Source: Gemmatimonadota bacterium
Lineage (GTDB): Bacteria > Gemmatimonadota > Gemmatimonadetes > Longimicrobiales > Gaopeijiaceae
NCBI GenBank assembly: GCA_007126575.1
Contig: SLBA01000176.1
Location: 1 to 56,642 of the forward strand
DNA: 56,642 nucleotides
Direction: 5' to 3'
In this document: piece by piece, positions 35,838 to 43,837 of the stretch
Layout: each line of letters begins with the position of its first letter
Numbering within the stretch: position 1 is the stretch's first letter
Made by a program: the position numbers and the translations under genes
Notes under the pieces: generated by a model
Databases searched by the model: none
Told to the model about the DNA's origin: nothing
The model's input: the letters and a program-made list of their open reading frames with translations, nothing else

Positions 35838-36485
35838 TCAGTTGAGCGAGTGCTCGATTCGCTGAGCGAAGGAGTTGCGTGCCCGGTGCAGGCGGCTCTT
35901 CACGGTGCCCAGGTTGACTCCGGTGATCTCCGCGATCTCCTCGTAGCTCTTCCCCTCGAGCTCACGCAGCCGGAAAACCAGGCGATGGTGCTCGGGAAGC
36001 TCCTCGACCGTATCCTCGACCAGCCGGCGGAGGAACCGCTTCTGGTACAGGTCGTCGGGCTGCATCGTCAGGTCCTCGAACTGCAGGGGGCGATGATCGT
36101 CGTCCCAGTTCGAGGTCAGCTTCTGGAAGAGCACGAGCGGGCTGCGCGAGCGGTTGCGGAGCTCGTTCTTCGCCAAGTTGCTGGCGATCGTGTACACCCA
36201 GGTCGAAAACTTCTTCGAGGTGTCGAAACGGTGCAGGTGGCGCGTCACGCGGATGAATGCTTCCTGCACCAGATCCTGGGCCCGATCGCTGTCTCCCGTC
36301 TTGCGGGTGATGAAGTAGACGAGGCGATCGCGATAGCGCGAGAAGAGCTCCTGGAATGCACCCTGACGACCGTCGAGGTGGGCGGTCACGAGAGACTCGT
36401 CACTCAGCTCGGCAAGCGGAGTGCGATCGCTCTGGGACGTGCGGGAGCCGTTCGGATTCGGAGCTCTGGAAGCGTCGTCGTTCAT
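35838..36485 (-). CDS. ECF-family (RpoE-like) sigma factor
   Basis: 215 residues. Region 2 spans DGRQGAFQELFSRYRDRLVY, DRAQDLVQEAFIRV and KKFSTWVYTIASNLAKNELR. Region 4 spans LPEHHRLVFRLRELEGKSY and EIAEITGVNLGTVKSRLHRAR. The N-terminal 25 residues are a flexible Asn/Ser-rich extension. No anti-sigma gene adjoins it, so control may act through transcription, the extension or a distant partner. The nearest downstream genes encode a PspA-like and a GlsB-like membrane-stress protein, but a terminator separates them. Confidence 0.93.
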   Translation of the reverse strand: MNDDASRAPNPNGSRTSQSDRTPLAELSDESLVTAHLDGRQGAFQELFSRYRDRLVYFITRKTGDSDRAQDLVQEAFIRVTRHLHRFDTSKKFSTWVYTIASNLAKNELRNRSRSPLVLFQKLTSNWDDDHRPLQFEDLTMQPDDLYQKRFLRRLVEDTVEELPEHHRLVFRLRELEGKSYEEIAEITGVNLGTVKSRLHRARNSFAQRIEHSLN

Positions 36486-36534
36486 GGTCGCGTCTCATCC
36501 CGGTCTGTGGGGGTACGTCTCTGATTGCTCAAAT

Positions 36535-36563
36535 AATGTACAGGGTTTTGTTCAATTGTTCAA
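36535..36563 (-). promoter_or_regulatory. sigma-70-type promoter of the ECF sigma gene, in a repeat-rich region
   Basis: On the minus strand, TTGAAC (36563-36558) and TACATT (36540-36535) are 17 bases apart. The -35 box lies inside a tandem TTGTTCAA pair (36548-36555 and 36556-36563), and the -10 box touches TGTACAGG (36537-36544), whose inverted partner CCTGTACA is at 36592-36599. The region is markedly AT-rich compared with its surroundings. Confidence 0.5.
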
Positions 36564-36661
36564 GGGCGCGTCGAACTTTTCTGCCCAAATACCTGTACAC
36601 CCCTTGTACGAGAGGTGAACAAGCCTACACGTCCCCGCTCTCAACCGCTCTCCCGGCGGGA

Positions 36662-37780
36662 TCAGACGGGCCGACTTTCGAGTCCCGCGAGGACCCCGCC
36701 GGTACTGAATCCCGGGTAGAGCGCCGCCTCGGGGCTCGGCAGCTCGTCCCGAGAGGACAATGCCGCCTCGGCCGCCGCATCCACCTCGGCCACCACCTCG
36801 TCCTCGATGCGGGCCAGCCGCGATTCGTCGATGCCCTCTTCCACAAGGTACGTCTCGAAGAGCCCGACCGGATCACGGCGTCCCCAGATCCGGAAGAGCT
36901 CGGCCGAGAACGTCTCCCGCGCCTCGCGCTCGTCGTGCGTGGCGTGCCCGCCCATCCGGAAGGTCCGCGCGTGAAGCAGCTGCGGACCCTCGCCCCGTCG
37001 GCAGCGCTCCACCGCGAGCGAGGTGGCGGCGGCCATGTCGAGCAGGTGGTTGCCGTCGACCCGCACGGTCTGCAGTCCGTAGATCTCTCCCCAGCGGTCG
37101 AGACGACCCGCTCCGTGCTGGCTGGCCCGTGTGCCGAGCGCAACCTGGTTGTCCTGAAGGATGAACACCGCCGGCAGGTTCTGGACGGCCGCGAGGGTGA
37201 GGCCCTCATGGCATTCGCCGGTCTTCGTCGCGCCGTCGCCGATGAAGGTGAGGGCGACCCCCCCCCTTCCTTCGCGAGCCAGCCCCAGCGCCACGCCGGC
37301 CATGACCGGCACGTTCGTGCCCATGTGCGAGATCGGCTGCAGGACGCGTCGCGAGGTGTCTCCCACATGGAGGTCCCGCCCGCCCGTCGGGCCGTCGGCG
37401 GTCGCCAGGTACCCTCGGAAGAGATCGGCGATGGGCATCCCCATCATGAAACAGGCGCCCGCATTGCGGATCATCGGGCACACCCAGTCGCGGGCCGGAT
37501 CGAGGGCCGCGACCGCTCCGACCGTGACCGCCTCCTCTCCGGTGCCGAGCCAGGCCTTCGAAATCACCCCCTGCCGCACCCAGCGCTTCAGACCGATGTC
37601 GAGGAGTCGAGTGCGCAGAAGATCCCTGTACAGGCTCAGCAGGTCGGCGTCGGAGCGACCCTCGATCCACTCGGCCCGCTCCGGTCGGGCGTGGAGCGTG
37701 TCCCGCCACCGTGCCATCTCGTCGGCGTCGGGGGCCCAGTCGAGGTACTCCGGAGGGTCGTAGGCGGCGAAGCGGCGCAC
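36662..37780 (-). CDS. 2-oxoacid dehydrogenase E1 component, alpha subunit
   Basis: 372 residues, GTG start at 37780. The thiamine-diphosphate motif runs from FIGDGATKTGECHEG to LQDNQVALGT. Other landmarks are ISKAWLGTGEEAVTVGA, GGRDLHVGD, SHMGTNVPVMAGVALG and the phosphorylation-loop-like RMGGHATHDE. The first 45 residues and GLKRWVRQG resemble branched-chain 2-oxoacid dehydrogenases more than pyruvate dehydrogenase. No E1-beta, E2 or E3 gene is nearby, so the rest of the complex must be elsewhere. Confidence 0.9.
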   Translation of the reverse strand: MRRFAAYDPPEYLDWAPDADEMARWRDTLHARPERAEWIEGRSDADLLSLYRDLLRTRLLDIGLKRWVRQGVISKAWLGTGEEAVTVGAVAALDPARDWVCPMIRNAGACFMMGMPIADLFRGYLATADGPTGGRDLHVGDTSRRVLQPISHMGTNVPVMAGVALGLAREGRGGVALTFIGDGATKTGECHEGLTLAAVQNLPAVFILQDNQVALGTRASQHGAGRLDRWGEIYGLQTVRVDGNHLLDMAAATSLAVERCRRGEGPQLLHARTFRMGGHATHDEREARETFSAELFRIWGRRDPVGLFETYLVEEGIDESRLARIEDEVVAEVDAAAEAALSSRDELPSPEAALYPGFSTGGVLAGLESRPV

Positions 37781-37979
37781 GGTGTCGGCTCGGCATTCGG
37801 GGGCAGGAAGGGCTGCTCATGAAGCTAGGGCCGCCCGCCCCGCCCGGCCAGAGCGGGGAGCCGCCCTGCGGCACCTCCCCCGCGAACCCGATCGGACAAT
37901 CTGTCAAGTCATTGCACGTGCGGGGGGCGCGGCCCAAACTAGAAGATACCCGTACCCGTGTCCTCTCCGTCCATAGACC

Positions 37980-38621
37980 GTGTCGAAGACTCAGAGCTCA
38001 TCCTCCGTCTCCACTGGCTCCAGCCGCCGGGTTCAGGCCCGAGTGGCGCTGGTGCTGCTCGAGACCCTGCGAACCCAGGACCTCCCCGTGGAGATTCTCG
38101 ACGACGAGAATGTCACGCTGACGCTGCCCCGTCGGCTGGGTCTTTCCGACGTGGTCGATGCGCAGATCCGTCGCTATCGCGCCGAGGCGCGCCGCCGCCG
38201 CCGGGTGCCCGAGAGCGAGGTCCTCGACCTGATGCGCCTCGTACTTCGACGGCCCGATGCCGACGAGGTCTTCTTTCGCGTGGGCGAACTTCTCCACGGA
38301 GACCATGCCCGCAGGGGGCTGCGTCGCCTCCTGCCGCGGGGGCTTGCCATCTCTCGGGCCCGCCGCCGGGCCCGTCGCCGCCTGGCCAGCTACTTCGGGG
38401 GGTCGGTGGTGCGCGGAGTCGGAAAGAAGTTCGTCCTCGAGGCCGACCCCGGCCTCCTCCTCCACGAAGATGCGCCCGGCGAGGCGTGTGCCCTGATCAC
38501 CGGGTTCGCCAATCGCGCCCTGGCGATGTACGTGCCCGATCCCGCTCCGGTGCTCCACGTGGAGTGCCGTCGCACCGGGGGCGAAGTCTGCCGGTGGGCG
38601 CTCCTGGAGCGCGAAGACTGA
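37980..38621 (+). CDS. V4R (4-vinyl reductase)-like domain protein
   Basis: 213 residues from GTG 37980. The N-terminal half is Arg-rich and helical (VVDAQIRRYRAEARRRRR, ISRARRRARRRLASYFGGS). The C-terminal half has GEACALITGFANRALAMY and ends HVECRRTGGEVCRWALLE. The spacing of Gly and Cys in that end fits the small-molecule-binding V4R domain of XylR/BchJ-like proteins, where the cysteines can bind metal. No helix-turn-helix or enzyme domain is attached. Function is unknown; ligand sensing is a guess from the fold. Confidence 0.6.
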   Translation: MSKTQSSSSVSTGSSRRVQARVALVLLETLRTQDLPVEILDDENVTLTLPRRLGLSDVVDAQIRRYRAEARRRRRVPESEVLDLMRLVLRRPDADEVFFRVGELLHGDHARRGLRRLLPRGLAISRARRRARRRLASYFGGSVVRGVGKKFVLEADPGLLLHEDAPGEACALITGFANRALAMYVPDPAPVLHVECRRTGGEVCRWALLERED

Positions 38622-38699
38622 GCTGGATCCCGGCCTGCAATTCCGGGTAGCGAAGTCCCCGAAACCGACTTCGATTTCCACCCAACCGAGGACCAGCCG

Positions 38700-39170
38700 A
38701 TGGCGAAGGACGCAGACGTGGTGCAGGAAGGTGATCAGGCCCCCGACTTCACGCTCCCCGCAGATGATGGAATCGAGCATTCGCTCGCCGATTACCGGGG
38801 GAAGCGGGTGATCCTCTACTTCTACCCGAAGGACGACACCTCGGGGTGCACCACGCAGGCGTGCGACCTGCGTGACGCCCTTCCCCGGATCGAGGAGGCC
38901 GGCGCGGTGGTGCTCGGCGTCTCCCCCGACCCCGTCTCGTCGCACGAGAAGTTTCGCGACAAATACGACCTGAACTTCCCCCTGCTCGCCGACGAGGACC
39001 AGGAGGTCTGCAAGGCCTACGGCGTCTGGAAGGAGAAGTCGATGTACGGCCGCAAGTACTGGGGCGTCGAGCGGAGCACCTTCATCATCGACGAGGGCGG
39101 GGTGATCACCGAAGCCTGGCGGAAGGTGCGGCCCAAGGGACACGCCGACCGGGTGGTCGAGGCGGTCTGA
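38700..39170 (+). CDS. bcp: peroxiredoxin, Bcp/PrxQ type
   Basis: A 156-residue thiol peroxidase. It has GDQAPDFTLPADDG, VILYFYPKDDTSGCTTQACDL with the peroxidatic Cys in SGCTTQ and a resolving Cys five residues later, and FPLLADEDQEVCKAYGVW. A C-terminal VERSTFIIDEGGVI completes the thioredoxin fold. It reduces hydroperoxides in the cytoplasm. It lies 78 bases downstream of the V4R-like gene in the same direction. Confidence 0.95.
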   Translation: MAKDADVVQEGDQAPDFTLPADDGIEHSLADYRGKRVILYFYPKDDTSGCTTQACDLRDALPRIEEAGAVVLGVSPDPVSSHEKFRDKYDLNFPLLADEDQEVCKAYGVWKEKSMYGRKYWGVERSTFIIDEGGVITEAWRKVRPKGHADRVVEAV

Positions 39171-39212
39171 CCCGGAGCGCGTGCGGGCGGAGGCGGACAA
39201 GTCGTCTGCTCC

Positions 39213-39746
39213 CTACCTGCGGGATTCGGTCCTCCGGTCCGAGGTCTCGCCGGAGGGGACTCGGGTCACGATCGGGTCCGGGCGATTCTCCCGCAGGCAG
39301 CGGTGCGCCTTGAAGAGACACAGGTCCTGCACCACCGTCCGACCCGAGGCGCGGGCCCGGGTCGCGGCCTCGTCGTCGCGAATCCCCTCCTGCAGCCAGA
39401 GCGCGGGTCGCTCCGAACGCTCGCTGCCCTCGCGGATCAGCGCCCCGGCCTCTTCGGAGGGGCGGAAGACGAGGACGAGGTCGACGGCCTCCGAGACCGT
39501 GGAGAGTGCGGGGCGGGCTCGCCGGCCGAGGATCCACGAGGCGTTCGGGTTCACCGGAATGATCTCGAGGCCCTTGGCCGCCAGGTACGACGGCACCCGG
39601 CGCGCCGGCTTCTGAGGGTCTCGCGAGGCACCGACCACGGCCAGCGTCGACAACCGGCTGATCAGGCTCGCGAGCTTCTCCGGCGAAGGGTTGTTCGGGT
39701 CTGAGCTCTCCGCGAGGAGGCGGGTCAGGCGATCCAGGTCGGACAT
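39213..39746 (-). CDS. CoA-binding-domain protein, YccU type
   Basis: 177 residues. A short N-terminal helix region precedes a Rossmann CoA-binding domain: LAVVGASRDPQKPARRVPSY, LEIIPVNPNASWILGRRA, VDLVLVFRPSEEAGALI, ALWLQEGIRDDEAA and VVQDLCLFKAHRCL. This is the free-standing CoA-binding family related to succinyl-CoA synthetase alpha; its physiological role is not established. ATG 39746 places the domain at its usual distance. It ends in TAG at 39213 and converges on bcp. Confidence 0.88.
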   Translation of the reverse strand: MSDLDRLTRLLAESSDPNNPSPEKLASLISRLSTLAVVGASRDPQKPARRVPSYLAAKGLEIIPVNPNASWILGRRARPALSTVSEAVDLVLVFRPSEEAGALIREGSERSERPALWLQEGIRDDEAATRARASGRTVVQDLCLFKAHRCLRENRPDPIVTRVPSGETSDRRTESRR

Positions 39747-39972
39747 CCGTTGCAGGGGCTTCGAACGACCCGCGCAACGGTCGGGTATGACGCGTGGGCA
39801 GAGCCGGACTGTGAGTCTGAAGCCACAATACCTCGCAGCCCCGCTCCTGGGCAACCCGCACGGCCCGACGATTGCCCGCACGCCCGGATGAGGCCATCAT
39901 GGTGCGCCGGACGGGACGTCAGAGCGGCGTCTCCCCCGGCCCCGAACCATATACGTCTGGAGGTTCAGTTTT

Positions 39973-40851
39973 ATGGAGGTACTCGCCTGGTCGTTGGTCG
40001 TGCTCCTCTCGATCGTCGTCGTCGTGCTTCTCCTGAAGCGGAAGAGCGCCGCGGTACCGGTCGGAAGCTCGGTTCGGGACCTGTCGACGGGGGAAACGTC
40101 GACGGCCCACGGGAGCCCCTCCGTTCCGGCGGGCTCCCCGGGCTCGGGAGCCGGCACCCCGGCCCCGGCTCCGGCGGTGGGGACGGACGCTTCGGCGTCC
40201 CGCGTCGCCGACGCGCCTCGCACCGGGGGGAGCGAGGTGGCGAAGACCCGGGCGATGCTCGAGTCCGTCCTGGGCTTCCTCGAGCGGGGTCCCCTCGCCG
40301 ACCTGCGCGAGGCCGAGTCCGGGGGCAGCCTCCCGGGCCCCGTGCTCGATGCGCTCGACGCACTCGAGGATCTGGCCTTCTACGGAAGGGTCCCCGACCC
40401 AGCGACCTCGAAGCAGAGCCTCGAGCACCTGGTTCGCGACGTCACACGTGAATACACCGACGAGCATGGGGTTCGGATACGGGTGAGCGGGCCGGAGCGC
40501 CTGGTGAGCTTTACCGTCGCTCCGGAGTGGTTCAAGGACGTCCTGTACCTGATCCTGGCCAATGCCCATCACTATGGCGGAGACGGCCAGATCGAGGTCC
40601 GCCTGAGCGGTGGCGCGGCGGTCCCCGCCCTCGTCGAGGTGCGCGACGAGGGGGACGGCTTCTCGGACGAGGCGCTCGAGCATGCCTTCGAGCCCTTCTG
40701 GACGAGCGATGATCGGGCGCCGGGGCTGGGGCTCTTCCACAGCCGGATCCTCGTCGAGCGCATGGGCGGAGAGCTCGAGATCGACAACCATCCCGAGGGC
40801 GGGGGCCGCGTCCGGCTCCTCCTTCCCGAGGCTCCACCGACCGGCGACTGA
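39973..40851 (+). CDS. membrane-anchored HATPase lacking a phospho-acceptor histidine
   Basis: 292 residues. One N-terminal helix (WSLVVLLSIVVVVLLL) is followed by a Ser/Pro/Ala/Gly linker to about residue 75 and a helical pair at about 85-170. A complete HATPase domain ends the protein: N box LILANAHHYG, G1 RDEGDGFSDE, F box HAFEPFWTSDD and G2 GLGLFHSRILVERMGG. The helical pair sits where a kinase has its dimerisation and phosphotransfer His, but it contains no HE/HD/HN-type motif. It is probably not a standard autokinase and could be a pseudokinase or GHKL-type regulator. No response regulator gene is adjacent. Confidence 0.82.
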   Translation: MEVLAWSLVVLLSIVVVVLLLKRKSAAVPVGSSVRDLSTGETSTAHGSPSVPAGSPGSGAGTPAPAPAVGTDASASRVADAPRTGGSEVAKTRAMLESVLGFLERGPLADLREAESGGSLPGPVLDALDALEDLAFYGRVPDPATSKQSLEHLVRDVTREYTDEHGVRIRVSGPERLVSFTVAPEWFKDVLYLILANAHHYGGDGQIEVRLSGGAAVPALVEVRDEGDGFSDEALEHAFEPFWTSDDRAPGLGLFHSRILVERMGGELEIDNHPEGGGRVRLLLPEAPPTGD

Positions 40852-40908
40852 GCGGAGTACCTGCGGCACCCTACCCGGCCGGCGACTGAGCGGAGTACCC
40901 GCGGCGCC

Positions 40909-41841
40909 CTACCCGACCGGCGAAGTCGGCGGCCGGCGGGTGGGCCCGGCGGCGTAGGCCCCGGCCACCCCGACCACGAGGATCACGAGCCCCACCCACC
41001 CCTGGGCCGTGAGCGTCTGGTCGAGCAGAAGAACGGCCAGAAGGGCCGCCACGAAGGGCTCCACCGTGGTCCCGATCGAGGCCCGCCCCGCCTCGAGGGT
41101 GCGCATGGCGTTGAAGAGGAGAAGCGCGGCCACCGCCATCGTCAGAAGTCCGAAGAGGAGAAGGAGCGCCCACCCCGCCGCCGAGGGGGGCAGCACCACC
41201 GGCTCCCGCCGCACGATCCAGGTGACCGCCAGAAGGATGGTCCCGCCCAGCGTGCTCCAGAAGAGGGGCACCAGGGGCCCGTGCTCCTTGCCGTAGTGCT
41301 TGCCGAAGAGCGTGTAGGTGCCGTAGGAAAGCCCGCAGGCACACCCCCACAGGATCCCGCCCAGGGTGAGATCCACGTCGACCCCCCGTGCGCCGAACAC
41401 CGTCAGCCACACCCCCACGACCGACAGCACCGCGAGCCCTACCCGCGTCGGGGTCAGGCGCTCCCGGAACAGAATCGCCGACATGCCCACCACGAAGGCC
41501 GGCGCCAGGTACAGGAGCGCCACCGTCGCCGGTACCCCGACCGCGTCGGTCGACATCTGGTAGGCCAGCTGGAAGATCCCGACCACGACCCCGCCCGCCA
41601 CGAAGAGCGAGAGGACGGCCCGTCGCGGAAGGAGAAAGGCCCCCCGACCCCGCAGCGCCATCAGGAAGAGCGCCAGAAAGACGGTTCCGACGAGGGGTCG
41701 AAGGAGCGCCACCGAGGTCGGCGGCACCCCCATCCGGTAGAGCGCCACGCTGAACGGCCCCGAGGTCGCCCAGAGGGTGCCGGCCAGAATCACCTGAAGG
41801 TAGGCCAGGGCCGTGGCGCGGGTCTCGGGGTCGCTGAGCAT
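40909..41841 (-). CDS. EamA-type drug/metabolite transporter
   Basis: A 310-residue inner-membrane protein with ten predicted helices in two EamA repeats. The first begins LAYLQVILAGTLWATSGPFS, and the second begins near LGGILWGCACGLSYGTYTLFGKHY. The second repeat ends with SIGTTVEPFVAALLAVLLL, typical of the family. Substrate is not predictable; amino acids or related metabolites are common. ATG 41841 starts at the first helix. The gene is divergent from the ABC exporter at 41957. Confidence 0.9.
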   Translation of the reverse strand: MLSDPETRATALAYLQVILAGTLWATSGPFSVALYRMGVPPTSVALLRPLVGTVFLALFLMALRGRGAFLLPRRAVLSLFVAGGVVVGIFQLAYQMSTDAVGVPATVALLYLAPAFVVGMSAILFRERLTPTRVGLAVLSVVGVWLTVFGARGVDVDLTLGGILWGCACGLSYGTYTLFGKHYGKEHGPLVPLFWSTLGGTILLAVTWIVRREPVVLPPSAAGWALLLLFGLLTMAVAALLLFNAMRTLEAGRASIGTTVEPFVAALLAVLLLDQTLTAQGWVGLVILVVGVAGAYAAGPTRRPPTSPVG

Positions 41842-41956
41842 TCCACAAACTAAACCCCCGCCCCAGGGGGTGGTACCGGCAGCGCGCCGGCCCACGTATC
41901 TTCGAACGGTCCGAACTCGCCGCAGGATTCCTTGTCCCGCCACCCCACCCCAGCTC

Positions 41957-43837
41957 ATGACGCTTTCCGGCTCGGCGCCGGGCTCCGACGACGCGGAACC
42001 CGAAACCCGCGAGACGCGCGACTCCCGCTACCGGTTCCTCATCCGGCTCTGGCCCCGGATCCGCCCGCATCGCCCGGCGCTGATCGGCGCGATCGTCCTG
42101 ATCATACTGGGAACGATCATCGGTCTCGCCTTCCCCCTGATCGTGCGGGACCTTCTCGACGCCGCCTTCGAGGTCGGGGACCGCGGGATGCTGAACCGGA
42201 TCGCCCTCTTCCTGATGGGGCTCTTCCTTTTGCAGGCGGTGGTGAACTTCGGACAGAGCTACCTGGCGGCGGCGGTCTCGGAGCGGATCGTCGCGCGTCT
42301 TCGAAAGGACCTCTTCTCGCACCTCATGGCCCAGCCCCCGGGCTTCTTCGCGCGCCGGCGGGTCGGAGAGCTCTCGTCGCGCCTGGCCTCCGACGCGGGG
42401 CTCATCCAGAGCATCCTCCGCTTCGGGATTCCGGAGCTGGTGCGGCAGGGCCTCTTCCTGCTCGGCGCCCTCGTCCTGGTGACGATTGCCCACCCACGCC
42501 TGACCCTCGTGACCATGATCGCGATCCCCCCGACGGTGGTGGCCGGCTGGCTCCTGGGCCGCCGGGTCCGGCGCCTCTCGACGGGCATCCAGGATCGCCT
42601 GGCCGACGCCGTCTCGCGCGCCGAACAGGTCTTCACCCAGATCACCACGGTGCAGAGCTTCACCCGCGAGGGCTGGGAGGAGGAACGCTTCTCCACCGAC
42701 GTGAACGCGACCCGCGACATCGGCCTGCACCGCGCCGTCGCCCGGGCGCTGCTGACCGGCACCGTGAGCTTCACCGCCTTCGGCGCCATCGCCCTCGTCC
42801 TGTGGGAGGGAGGCCGACTGGTGCTCGAAGGCGCCCTCACCCCGGGCACCCTGGTCGCCTTCCTCCTCTACGCGGTTCTGATCGCGGGCGCGGTGACCTC
42901 GCTCGCCGGCTTCTGGGGCAACCTTCAGGAGGCCTCGGGCGCGGCCCGCCGGATCTTCGGGCTCCTCGACCTGAAGGTGGAGCTCCAGGAGCCCGCCGAG
43001 CCCCGCAGCCTTCCGACCCCCCTCGAAGGGAGGGTCCGCTACCGGGATGTCCAGTTCCGCTATGGCCCCGATCTACCCCGGGTGCTCCACGGGATCGAGC
43101 TCGAGATCCAGCCGGGCGAGACGGTGGCGCTGGTGGGGGCGTCGGGCGCCGGAAAGAGCACGCTCGCCGCCCTTCTTCCGCGCTTCTACGATGTGGAAGG
43201 GGGCACCGTCCAGGTCGATGGCATCGATGTCAGGGAGGTCCGTCTCGCCGATCTGCGGGCCCGGATCGGCCTCGTCCCCCAGGAACCGATGCTCTTCGCC
43301 GGGACGGTCCGCGAGAACCTGCGCTACGGGAACCCGGATGCCGGCGACGACGAGGTGGAGACCGCGGCCCGCGAGGCCCACGCGCACGAGTTCATCTCAC
43401 GGCTGCCGAAGGGCTACGACGCCGTGATCGGCGAGCGGGGCATCACCCTCTCGGCCGGCCAGCGCCAGCGGATGGCGATCGCCAGGGTGATGCTCAAGGC
43501 TCCCACGATCCTGATCCTCGACGAGGCCTCGAGCGCCCTCGACGCCGAGTCCGAGCGACTCGTGCAGGACGCCCTCGATCGCCTGATGGAGGGCCGGACC
43601 ACCCTGGTGATCGCGCACCGCCTCTCGACGATCCTCAGGGCCGACCGGATCCTGGTCCTGGACCAGGGCGAGATCGCGGCCCGCGGGCGTCACCGGGAGC
43701 TGCTGGAGTCGAGCGAACTGTACGCCCGTCTCTACCGCCGTCAGTTCGACGACGCCATGGCCTCCTCGTCGGCTCCCACGCCCGACTCGGGATCGTCCGA
43801 GCCCGCGGTCTCCGTCTCGGAGGTCTCGGACGGATAG
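41957..43837 (+). CDS. ABC exporter, fused permease and ATPase (MsbA/multidrug type)
   Basis: 626 residues. Six helices lie within about residues 35-310 (first: ALIGAIVLIILGTIIGLAF), then an ATPase domain: Walker A GASGAGKST, Q-loop VPQEPMLF, signature LSAGQRQRMAIARV, Walker B ILILDEASSALD and H-loop IAHRLSTI. The signature has Ala in place of the first Gly of LSGGQ, a tolerated variant. Such half-transporters form homodimers moving lipids or drugs outward. The C-terminal 35 residues after LYARLYRRQF are a Ser/Pro/Asp-rich extension. The 3' end overlaps the convergent acyl-CoA dehydrogenase gene by 97 bases. Confidence 0.94.
   Translation: MTLSGSAPGSDDAEPETRETRDSRYRFLIRLWPRIRPHRPALIGAIVLIILGTIIGLAFPLIVRDLLDAAFEVGDRGMLNRIALFLMGLFLLQAVVNFGQSYLAAAVSERIVARLRKDLFSHLMAQPPGFFARRRVGELSSRLASDAGLIQSILRFGIPELVRQGLFLLGALVLVTIAHPRLTLVTMIAIPPTVVAGWLLGRRVRRLSTGIQDRLADAVSRAEQVFTQITTVQSFTREGWEEERFSTDVNATRDIGLHRAVARALLTGTVSFTAFGAIALVLWEGGRLVLEGALTPGTLVAFLLYAVLIAGAVTSLAGFWGNLQEASGAARRIFGLLDLKVELQEPAEPRSLPTPLEGRVRYRDVQFRYGPDLPRVLHGIELEIQPGETVALVGASGAGKSTLAALLPRFYDVEGGTVQVDGIDVREVRLADLRARIGLVPQEPMLFAGTVRENLRYGNPDAGDDEVETAAREAHAHEFISRLPKGYDAVIGERGITLSAGQRQRMAIARVMLKAPTILILDEASSALDAESERLVQDALDRLMEGRTTLVIAHRLSTILRADRILVLDQGEIAARGRHRELLESSELYARLYRRQFDDAMASSSAPTPDSGSSEPAVSVSEVSDG

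Noticed and set aside
37895-37979. Promoters between the E1-alpha and V4R-like genes
   Set aside because: A minus-strand TTGACA (37907-37902) and a plus-strand TTGCAC exist, but neither has an acceptable -10 box at the right distance.
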